Shown piece by piece: positions 1 to 6,988 of a stretch of DNA of 15,223 nucleotides. Under the pieces are notes generated by a model. That model saw nothing but the letters and a program-made list of their open reading frames with translations, made no database searches and was not told the origin of the DNA. The DNA comes from Flammeovirgaceae bacterium UBA2371 (lineage in GTDB: Bacteria; Bacteroidota; Bacteroidia; Cytophagales; Cyclobacteriaceae). The stretch covers positions 1 to 15,223 of the forward strand of contig DDTF01000036.1 of the NCBI GenBank assembly GCA_002345965.1, read 5' to 3'. Both the position numbers and the translations under genes were made by a program. How positions within the stretch are numbered: position 1 is the stretch's first letter; each line of letters opens with the position of its first letter.

Positions 1-1805
1 GGATCCATTGTGGTGGACCATAATTGCTCAGGATTCATTTCTCCCAATCCTTTATATCGCTGCACGTTGATGCTCTCTTCCTTACCATCTTTGGCCATCT
101 CTTTGACAAAAGCCTCTCTGTCCTCTTCTGTCCAGCAATAGCGTTCTTCCTTACCTCTTTTCAGTAAATACAACGGGGGTAGCGCGATGTATACATAGCC
201 TTGTTCTATTAACTCTCTCATGTATCTGAAAAAGAAAGTAAGGATCAAAGTCCGGATATGACTTCCGTCTACATCCGCATCCGTCATTATAATTACTTTA
301 TGATAGCGCAATTTTTTCATGTTCAATGCCTTGTGGTCATCCTCCGTTCCAAAGGTCACCCCCAAGGCAGTAATCATGTTCTTGATCTCTTCATTTTCAT
401 AGATCTTATGCTCTTGTGCTTTTTCTACGTTGAGGATTTTACCTCTTAGCGGCAGAATAGCTTGAAAATTACGGTCTCTTCCCTGCTTGGCAGATCCACC
501 TGCCGAGTCACCCTCCACGAGGTACAATTCGCAAATGGCAGGATCTGTGCTGGAGCAATCGGCCAGCTTACCGGGAAGACCAGTTCCTGAGAGCACGTTC
601 TTGCGCTGCACCATCTCTCTTGCCTTACGGGCAGCCAATCTGGCCTGAGCCGCTAAAATCACTTTGTTGACGATCTGCTTGGCCTCCCGAGGATTTTCCT
701 CCAGATATATCTGAAGCATCTCGCCCACTGCCTGATCGACCGCACCCATCACATCGGAATTACCCAATTTGGTTTTAGTCTGCCCTTCGAATTGGGGTTC
801 CTGAACTTTTACTGAAATGACAGCTGTAAGACCTTCCCTGAAGTCGTCTCCACTAATCTCCACCTTGGCGCGCTCGAGCAAACCTGATTTATCTGCATAG
901 CTTTTCAGCGTACGTGTGAGCGCCCTTCTAAAACCAGCTACGTGGGTTCCACCTTCGTGGGTATTGATGTTATTCACATAAGACACCAGGTTTTCACTAA
1001 AAGAGGTGTTGTAGCTCATGGCCACCTGCACAGGAATCTCTCCCTTCTCACTTTCAATGTAAATGGGTGCTGGTATTAATTTCTCTCTCGTAGCATCTAC
1101 ATATTCAACGAACTCGCGCAATCCACCTTCAGAATAGAACACATCGCTGCGGTAACCTCCGTTCTCATCTTTTTCTCTCAGGTCTTTCAACGTAAGCTTG
1201 ATGCGAGGATTAAGGAATGCCAATTCTCTCAATCGTGCTGCCACTGTTTCATAATTGTATTCTGATACAATGAAAATGGTATTGTCCGGCAAGAAATGAA
1301 CTGTGGTACCCCTTTTGTCTGTCGTTCCTACTTCTCTGACACTGTACTTGGGAACGCCCCGCTCATATTCCTGCTCATGGATTTTACCATCCCTGTAGAC
1401 CGTTGCTTTCAACATGGTAGACAGTGCGTTCACGCAGGATACCCCTACACCATGCAATCCACCAGAGACCTTGTACGTGTCTTTATCAAATTTTCCTCCG
1501 GCATGCAATACGGTCATTACCACTTCCAGTGCCGACTTTTGCAACTTGGGTTGAATATCTGTAGGTATACCGCGTCCGTTATCCTGAACGGTCACCGAAT
1601 TATCCTCATTAATGGTTACATAAATGTCATCACAATGACCACCTAACGCCTCATCGATGGAATTATCCACCACCTCCCAAATCAGGTGATGAAGTCCTCT
1701 CACGCCTACGTCTCCGATGTACATGGCGGGTCTTTTTCTCACCGCCTCAAGGCCCTCTAAAACCTGAATGTTACTACCGGAATAATTGCCTTTATTTTCG
1801 CTCAT
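1..1805 (-). CDS. gyrB: DNA gyrase subunit B (3' end missing)
   Basis: ATPase subunit of DNA gyrase, which pairs with GyrA to introduce negative supercoils. The reading frame is open from ATG at 1803-1805 to the left edge, giving about 601 residues; the last part of the protein lies outside. Visible landmarks in order are the GHKL ATPase motif EVVDNSIDEA near residue 44, DNGRGIP near 76, the glycine-rich ATP lid GGLHGVGVSCVNALS, the Toprim motif EGDSAGGSAKQGRDR near residue 429, the metal-binding DADVDGSHIRTL near 509, and QRYKGLGEMNPEQLW just before the edge. EGDSAGGSAKQGRDR and the N-terminal LEGLEAVRKRPAMYIGD fit GyrB; ParE is the less likely alternative. It is transcribed divergently from the operon beginning at 2066. 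No frame disruption is seen. Confidence 0.97.
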   Translation of the reverse strand, partial: MSENKGNYSGSNIQVLEGLEAVRKRPAMYIGDVGVRGLHHLIWEVVDNSIDEALGGHCDDIYVTINEDNSVTVQDNGRGIPTDIQPKLQKSALEVVMTVLHAGGKFDKDTYKVSGGLHGVGVSCVNALSTMLKATVYRDGKIHEQEYERGVPKYSVREVGTTDKRGTTVHFLPDNTIFIVSEYNYETVAARLRELAFLNPRIKLTLKDLREKDENGGYRSDVFYSEGGLREFVEYVDATREKLIPAPIYIESEKGEIPVQVAMSYNTSFSENLVSYVNNINTHEGGTHVAGFRRALTRTLKSYADKSGLLERAKVEISGDDFREGLTAVISVKVQEPQFEGQTKTKLGNSDVMGAVDQAVGEMLQIYLEENPREAKQIVNKVILAAQARLAARKAREMVQRKNVLSGTGLPGKLADCSSTDPAICELYLVEGDSAGGSAKQGRDRNFQAILPLRGKILNVEKAQEHKIYENEEIKNMITALGVTFGTEDDHKALNMKKLRYHKVIIMTDADVDGSHIRTLILTFFFRYMRELIEQGYVYIALPPLYLLKRGKEERYCWTEEDREAFVKEMAKDGKEESINVQRYKGLGEMNPEQLWSTTMD

Positions 1806-1826
1806 TTTGGGGTTTTTATAAGAGGG

Positions 1827-1834
1827 CAAAAATA
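1827..1834 (-). promoter_or_regulatory. Candidate gyrB -7 box (TATTTTTG)
   Basis: Read on the minus strand this is TATTTTTG, an exact match to the Bacteroidetes -7 consensus TAnnTTTG. It lies 21 bp upstream of the gyrB ATG, so the transcript would have a short leader of about 15 nt. No TTG/TTTG -33 element is visible at the usual distance, which keeps confidence low. The box position relative to the gene is the main support. Confidence 0.3.
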
Positions 1835-1860
1835 AGCTTTTTTGACTCGTAAACCGCGCT

Positions 1861-1889
1861 TTTGATCACATATTCTCCTGTTAATTTTG
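1861..1889 (+). promoter_or_regulatory. Candidate Bacteroidetes-type promoter for the 2066-8269 operon
   Basis: TTTG at 1861-1864 is followed after 17 bp by TAATTTTG at 1882-1889, an exact match to TAnnTTTG. Spacing of about 17-23 bp between TTG and TAnnTTTG is known for Bacteroidetes promoters. If used, transcription would start near 1896 and leave a leader of about 170 nt before the first gene. That leader contains a run of nine T at 1952-1960. A second, different promoter candidate lies closer to the gene. Confidence 0.35.
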
Positions 1890-2029
1890 ACCCATTACCA
1901 ACCTCGAACAGCCCCTTCTTTCAGGCTAAAATTTACCCCCATTTGGGTCTGTTTTTTTTTACTCCAATTTGATCTGTCGTTTACCCTTTCCTACCTCAGC
2001 GCATTAAGGGGTGATTAGATGAAAATATG

Positions 2030-2059
2030 TTGGCATAAGCCTCACATTTTGGGTATAAT
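2030..2059 (+). promoter_or_regulatory. Alternative sigma70-like promoter, would give a leaderless mRNA
   Basis: TTGGCA at 2030-2035 and a perfect TATAAT at 2054-2059 are separated by 18 bp. This is a good match to the enterobacterial -35/-10 pattern, not to the Bacteroidetes one. Transcription starting seven bases after the -10 box would begin at the A of the ATG at 2066, so the message would have no leader. No Shine-Dalgarno sequence precedes this ATG, which is compatible with that but also normal in Bacteroidetes. Confidence 0.25.
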
Positions 2060-2065
2060 TACATA

Positions 2066-2788
2066 ATGAGATTCAAGGTTCTCGTGCTTTCTCTCCTGAC
2101 GCTCATCAGTCTCTCCCCAGTTTCTGCTCAATCTGTAGAAAACGTAGTTGCGGAAGTAGGTTCAAATGGAAAAGTAATCATCACTTATGATCTGAAAGGT
2201 GATCCGGAAAAAGAGCGTTTCAGTACCAGTATTTACAGCTCGCACAACGGTTACAGCCAGCCGCTCGTCAATGTGACTGGTGATATTGATACAGAGTACA
2301 ACGTGATCCCCGGCTCAGGCAAACGCGTGGAATGGGATGCCGCCTCAGAGCTGGGCTCTTACAATGGAGAGCTGGCTTTTGAAATCAGGGCACGGGTATA
2401 CCAGTTTTTACGTGTTACCCGACCTGCTGCTGGTAAATGGGTAAGAAGGGGATCCACCACTGCCATCACCTGGGCGGGTGGGCAGTCTTCCGAAAAAATT
2501 AACATACAATTACTCAAGGGAGAACGCATTGTCTCCAATTTGAGTACTGTTAACAATTCAGGATCTTATTCATGGTCCATACCAAAAGACATCGAAAAAG
2601 GAAAAGATTACAAACTCCGATTGACAGGAAGTAAAGGACCAATAACTACGGAGCCATTTTCCATTAATGCCAAATACCCCTTGTTGCTCAAAGTGGCTGT
2701 ACCCGCAGCCTTACTAGCAGGTACAATTGTATTAATCGGTGGAGGAAGCGATGATGGCCCTTTGCCTGTTCCCCCAGAACCCAATTGA
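2066..2788 (+). CDS. Exported Kre9/KNH-like domain protein with C-terminal membrane segment
   Basis: First gene of a four-gene operon; function unknown. The 240-aa product starts with a signal peptide (residues 1-22, ending VSAQ). Residues about 25-112 form a beta-rich domain (VIITYDLKGD...; KRVEWDAASE) of a type I recall from other exported Bacteroidetes proteins. Residues about 117-201 resemble the Ser/Thr-rich Kre9/KNH domain best known from fungal cell-wall proteins: an initial RPAAGKWVRRGSTTAITW, then GSYSWSIP and a final TEPFSI. A hydrophobic segment (residues 204-226) and a short Pro/acidic tail follow, so it is probably tethered to the inner membrane with its domains in the periplasm. 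The ATG is favoured because it gives a clean signal peptide. The stop is two bases before the next start. Domain calls are by eye. Confidence 0.8.
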   Translation: MRFKVLVLSLLTLISLSPVSAQSVENVVAEVGSNGKVIITYDLKGDPEKERFSTSIYSSHNGYSQPLVNVTGDIDTEYNVIPGSGKRVEWDAASELGSYNGELAFEIRARVYQFLRVTRPAAGKWVRRGSTTAITWAGGQSSEKINIQLLKGERIVSNLSTVNNSGSYSWSIPKDIEKGKDYKLRLTGSKGPITTEPFSINAKYPLLLKVAVPAALLAGTIVLIGGGSDDGPLPVPPEPN

Positions 2789-2790
2789 GC

Positions 2791-5700
2791 ATGAAGCAAT
2801 TAGTTGTCGTTTTTATAATTTTTTTATCCTCACTTCAACTGTTCGCACAGCAGTTTGGATTGCAATGGGTGGATCACTTTGTAGGGACCAATGCTACCAA
2901 TAATATTCAAAACGTCAATTTCGCATTCGACAATAGTGGAAATATTTATGCTGCGTTTACTTTTATTGGAACCGTTGATTTTGACCCTTCAGGTGGAACC
3001 TACAATCAAATTGCTGGAAGCGAAGATATTTTTGTTGCCAAATACACTACTGATGGCGAGCTGACGACTGACCGGTTTGCACTTTTGAATGCAGGGTATC
3101 AGGCCGTAAACGATATTGTAATCGATAGTCAGGGGAATATTTATATAGCCGGCACTGCAAGTGGACTTGTTAACTACAGCCCTTCGGGTATTACTGCCAA
3201 CGTGGCCAATGTGGGCACCACCGGCAAGGATATTTTCATAGCAAAATATACAGAAACAGGACAATTCGTATGGGTTAAAACCTATGGCAGTGCTACTGAT
3301 GCAGAAGGTCTAAGCCTGGCCATCGATGGCGCTGATAATTTGTACCTCGCTGGTAAATTTCGTGGAACAATGAGTGTAAACCCTGGAGGAGTGACCTCAA
3401 GCATATCAGCCCAAGGTTCGTTAAGTGATATTTTTCTTGCCAAATTTCAAAGTTCCGGAACGCTTACCTGGGTCTATCGTTTTGGGGAAACCGGAGACGA
3501 TGTTGCCAACGATGTCTATTACGATCCTTCCAGTCAAAGTATATTCATTACAGGCGCCTACCAGGGAACGGTAGATTTTGATCCGGGTCAGGGAGAAGTA
3601 ATTCTATCTTCCACTGTATTTGCAGACAACTCTTACCTGGCCAAGTACAGCACTGCCGGAATTATAGACTGGGCCATTTCATTTGGCGGAGGCAATAGCC
3701 TGGGCAATGGTATCGCGGTCGATGACAATTCCAACGCATATGTAACAGGTTATTTTCAAACTGGTTCCCCAGGCGCTGATTTTGATCCCAGTCCCTCTAA
3801 CAATGCTTTTGTCATTGCCAAAGGAGTTCCTGACAGTTACATCGCCAAATATGACGTGAATGGAAACTATGAATGGGCCAAATCCATGGGGGCTGGTTTT
3901 GGTGTTGGAGGCGGTCTTTCCATTACTCCCAATAACCAACTTATAGCTACCGGTGTGTTTGGAGGTAACATTGATTTTGGGACTACACAAGTAAAGGAAA
4001 ATGTATCGCAAACTGCCAGTTACATTGCCCGATTTGAAGAGGATGGGACCTTTTTGGATCACGCTACAATCACCCAATCGAATAATCTTGAGCACATCAT
4101 GAAAGAAGGAAATTTGATCATTGGCGGAAGACTTCGAGGGACCGCTGAATTCGACCCCATCAATGAAGATGATGCCGTCACCTCCTCCTCCACCTATGGC
4201 ACTTACTTTGCCAAGTATGATGCTACACCTCCCCTGCTGAAAACCAACAGCACTGCAACGCCTACACTTGGCGCAGACCTACTTGTAAGCATAGAACTGG
4301 AAGACAAGGAGACGGGGGTAACCGCAGGGGGCGCACTCATTAAGTACAGGGGTGTGAGCGAAAATTCAAATGCTGCTTTCAAACAAGTTACCTTAAATAA
4401 AAAGACAGGAAATGTATTTGAAGGCACTATTCCCTCGGATGATTTTGACGGATTGGGAATTGAGTTCTTTGGTGTCGCTGCCAACTCAGTTGGTGTAGTG
4501 GGTGCAACATCAGCACTGATTACAAGGAATTTTAATGTGCCTGATGGATTGGCAATTCCTCAACGGGGAACCGGCAATGGCAGTCAGGAAGACTATCGCA
4601 TTGTATCTATTCCACTTGACCTTACCAACAAGTCGGTAAAATCCATTTTTGAAGACGACCTGGGGCCGTATAATCCCAATGAATACAGGTTGTTTTCCTA
4701 TGGGGACAAAACCACAGAGTTGAATGCCAGTTCCAACCTTGAGGCCGGCAAAGGCTACTGGTTGATTGTGGCCGGCAATGACAGGGCTATCAATACAGGA
4801 ACAGGAAGAACGGTGACGGCATCCAAAAGTGCCCCCTTTTCCATTCAGCTCAATCCCGGTTGGAACCTGATAGGAAATCCTTACAATTTTAATATCAGCT
4901 GGGCCGACATGAAGACTACCAATCCTGCGCTGACCGAAGACCTGAGGGTATTTAACGGCAGCTTCAGCAACGGCACCAGGTTGGATGCCATGAGTGGTGG
5001 TTTTGTATTTGCCAATGATACCAAGACGATTTTCTTTCCTGTTGTGAAAAACAGTTCAGCCAACAGCGGACGTGTTAAAGATGAGATATCCACAACGGCC
5101 GAACCACCGCTTCAACCTGGAGACTGGGAAGTAGCTCTGAATATTAGCAAAGCAGAAGCATCTTATCATTTGGGCGGAATAGGGATGCGGGCAGATGCTA
5201 AAGTGGATTACGATCCATACGATGAAGTATCGCTTCCTCGATTTATCAACTACCTTGAGATCAATCACCATAAAAAAATACATGGCCACCATTTCAGCAA
5301 AGACATTGTGCCCATTGAACCAGAGCAAATCTGGGAATTTAAAGTTGAGTCAGCACAACCGGGCTTAACTACCATCAGCTGGGATCCAGCCTTGCTGACG
5401 ACACTCCACCATCAATTGGTGTTGATTGACATGGATGCCCACTGGCCGGTTGATATGATCACCCATTCCTCCTATACCTTTGAGTCCAACGGAACACGTC
5501 ATTTCAAGGCTGTCTATGGCGATTACGAATTTGTGAAAGAGGAATCACTTCCTGATGAGTTCCGTTTTTACGGACTTCATCCCAATCCCGCTCATGCAAA
5601 AACTACGATCACCTTTTCTGCTCCTGATACGAATGCGGGTAACGAAGCGATTGCTGTGCGGTTGTACAGCACTTTAGGCCAAAAAATGCTCAATTTCGCT

Positions 5701-5832
5701 TACCCAATTACGGATTCGGGTATACAAGAACTGGAGCTGCCCTTGAGCAATGCTTCGCTTAAGCCGGGTGTTTACATTGTAGAAATACAATTCGGTGAAA
5801 TCAGAAAACAATCCAGGTTACTAATCAAATAA
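2791..5832 (+). CDS. Secreted seven-bladed SBBP beta-propeller protein with T9SS sorting domain
   Basis: Likely exported across the outer membrane by the type IX secretion system; its ligand is unknown. I chose ATG 2791 over an in-frame TTG at 2785, which would overlap the previous stop codon; this gives 1013 aa with signal peptide 1-20 (ending LFAQ). Residues about 24-478 are seven propeller repeats. Residues about 480-585 look like an Ig-like domain, and about 600-760 carry a beta-rich module with GKGYWLIVAGN and NPGWNLIGNPYNF, seen in other T9SS cargo. The last 90 residues (from FYGLHPNPAH to SRLLIK) are a T9SS type A sorting domain: HPNP, VRLYSTLGQK, LKPGVYIVEI. The gene sits between the anchored Kre9-like protein and the caspase gene with two-base gaps on both sides. 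Surface binding or scaffolding is inferred, not shown. Confidence 0.9.
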   Translation: MKQLVVVFIIFLSSLQLFAQQFGLQWVDHFVGTNATNNIQNVNFAFDNSGNIYAAFTFIGTVDFDPSGGTYNQIAGSEDIFVAKYTTDGELTTDRFALLNAGYQAVNDIVIDSQGNIYIAGTASGLVNYSPSGITANVANVGTTGKDIFIAKYTETGQFVWVKTYGSATDAEGLSLAIDGADNLYLAGKFRGTMSVNPGGVTSSISAQGSLSDIFLAKFQSSGTLTWVYRFGETGDDVANDVYYDPSSQSIFITGAYQGTVDFDPGQGEVILSSTVFADNSYLAKYSTAGIIDWAISFGGGNSLGNGIAVDDNSNAYVTGYFQTGSPGADFDPSPSNNAFVIAKGVPDSYIAKYDVNGNYEWAKSMGAGFGVGGGLSITPNNQLIATGVFGGNIDFGTTQVKENVSQTASYIARFEEDGTFLDHATITQSNNLEHIMKEGNLIIGGRLRGTAEFDPINEDDAVTSSSTYGTYFAKYDATPPLLKTNSTATPTLGADLLVSIELEDKETGVTAGGALIKYRGVSENSNAAFKQVTLNKKTGNVFEGTIPSDDFDGLGIEFFGVAANSVGVVGATSALITRNFNVPDGLAIPQRGTGNGSQEDYRIVSIPLDLTNKSVKSIFEDDLGPYNPNEYRLFSYGDKTTELNASSNLEAGKGYWLIVAGNDRAINTGTGRTVTASKSAPFSIQLNPGWNLIGNPYNFNISWADMKTTNPALTEDLRVFNGSFSNGTRLDAMSGGFVFANDTKTIFFPVVKNSSANSGRVKDEISTTAEPPLQPGDWEVALNISKAEASYHLGGIGMRADAKVDYDPYDEVSLPRFINYLEINHHKKIHGHHFSKDIVPIEPEQIWEFKVESAQPGLTTISWDPALLTTLHHQLVLIDMDAHWPVDMITHSSYTFESNGTRHFKAVYGDYEFVKEESLPDEFRFYGLHPNPAHAKTTITFSAPDTNAGNEAIAVRLYSTLGQKMLNFAYPITDSGIQELELPLSNASLKPGVYIVEIQFGEIRKQSRLLIK
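2860..4224 (+). repeat. Seven SBBP propeller repeats within the T9SS protein
   Basis: Each repeat has an 'IY(I/L)AG.F.GTVDFDP' strand followed by an '(D/S).(F/Y).AKY...G...W' strand. The DFDP-type motif falls at residues 62, 127, 194, 261, 329, 394 and 452, a spacing of 58-68 residues. The AKY/AKF/ARF motif falls at 83, 151, 217, 284, 352, 412 and 474. Seven units fit one closed seven-bladed propeller. Motifs drift most in repeats 3 (VNP) and 6 (DFGT). Confidence 0.8.
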
Positions 5833-5834
5833 TC

Positions 5835-6986
5835 ATGAAAAAGGTATTGACATTTATTCTTTTGTCCACCATCATTTCTTCTGGTTATGCACAGGAGATA
5901 AAAGGAAAAAGCAATACAGTTCATCTGGAATTAAATGCTGCCGTTAAAGGCAAACCTTCCATTGTGTGGCAATGGCCTGACCAAATCTCCTCAGAGGTAG
6001 AAGCAGGTGCCGTTACCATTAAAGCCGGAATACGTTCTGATGAAAAACTAAAGCAGGTTGAAATCTATGTGAATGGACGCATCCCTCCTTCTGACCGTGG
6101 CATTGGTATTTCTCCCGCAACCAATTTTGACTACAGCATTGAAAAACAGGTAATGCTTACTACAGGATCCAATGAAATTAAGATCATGGCCGAAAACGAA
6201 AGTGGGGTGGTGACTACCGAATCACGGGTAGTTAATGTGAAGGCACAAGCCATTACTTCAAGAACTGATTATGCACTCATCATTGCCACCAACGAGTATG
6301 ACGAATGGAAAGACTTGATTAACCCCGTGTTTGATGCCACCACCATTGCCAATGAGTTGAAGGAAAATTATGGCTACAAGGTGGACCTGGTACTCAATCC
6401 TACTAAATCCGAGTTGTTGAGGAAGTTACGCGAGTACAACAGTATGAATTTCCTTCCCAACGACCAGCTGTTCATTTTTATTGCCGGTCATGGCAAATTT
6501 GACGATTTGATCAAAGACGGCTACCTGGTGTGCAAAGATTCCAAAAAAGTAGACGATACACACGAAAGCTACCTGCCGTTTTCCTATTTGCGCACCGCCA
6601 TTGACAACAACCCCAGCCGTCATGTTTTTTTGGTGATGGACGCCTGCTTTGGAGGTACTTTTGATCAGGCCATTGCCAAGCGAGGCGAAGAGGACAACAT
6701 GTACACAGAAATTACACAAAACGAATACATCAATAAGAAGCTGAAATACAAAACAAGGTTGTACCTGACTTCCGGAGCCAAAGAATATGTGCCTGACGGC
6801 AGAGCAGGAAAGCATTCACCCTTTGCCAGCAAACTGGTAGAGGCATTGAGAGGTTATGGAGGAAAAAACAAAGTACTCACATCACAACAAGTATTTTGGT
6901 ATGTAGAGCGCGTAAGGCCTGAGCCCCGCTTTGGCACTTTTGGCGACAATGAACCGGGTAGTGAATTTGTTTTTGTAGCCAATTAG
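5835..6986 (+). CDS. Exported caspase-like peptidase (C14 family)
   Basis: Predicted secreted cysteine protease of the caspase/metacaspase fold. The 383-aa product has a signal peptide (residues 1-20, ending GYAQ), a beta-sandwich, Ig-like region at about 41-137 (TIKAGIRSDEKLKQVEIYVNG), and a caspase domain at about 143-383. The domain starts YALIIATNEYDEW, has catalytic His219 in FIAGHGKFDD and catalytic Cys271 in VMDACFGGTF, and the later element LTSGAKEYVPDG. Both dyad residues are intact, so activity is likely; substrate preference (Arg/Lys or Asp) cannot be told by eye. It starts two bases after the T9SS propeller gene and ends two bases before a papain-fold gene, so the three are probably co-translated. 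It has no T9SS sorting domain, so a periplasmic location is inferred. Confidence 0.92.
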   Translation: MKKVLTFILLSTIISSGYAQEIKGKSNTVHLELNAAVKGKPSIVWQWPDQISSEVEAGAVTIKAGIRSDEKLKQVEIYVNGRIPPSDRGIGISPATNFDYSIEKQVMLTTGSNEIKIMAENESGVVTTESRVVNVKAQAITSRTDYALIIATNEYDEWKDLINPVFDATTIANELKENYGYKVDLVLNPTKSELLRKLREYNSMNFLPNDQLFIFIAGHGKFDDLIKDGYLVCKDSKKVDDTHESYLPFSYLRTAIDNNPSRHVFLVMDACFGGTFDQAIAKRGEEDNMYTEITQNEYINKKLKYKTRLYLTSGAKEYVPDGRAGKHSPFASKLVEALRGYGGKNKVLTSQQVFWYVERVRPEPRFGTFGDNEPGSEFVFVAN

Positions 6987-6988
6987 TT

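Noticed and set aside
1..6. Window begins exactly with a BamHI site (GGATCC), perhaps a clone end
   Set aside because: At least five more GGATCC sites occur inside the window and the right end shows no such site, so this may be chance.
1296..1646. 116-codon open frame on the plus strand inside gyrB
   Set aside because: It is antisense to the conserved ATPase region of gyrB, and its product has no recognisable motif.
1935..1960. Possible terminator or attenuator: ACCC-N6-GGGT followed by nine T
   Set aside because: The stem is only four base pairs and no gene upstream on the plus strand needs a terminator here; the T run alone is weak evidence.
2785..2790. TTG at 2785 as the start of the T9SS propeller protein
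   Set aside because: It overlaps the preceding stop codon and adds only Met-Ser before a standard ATG and signal peptide at 2791.
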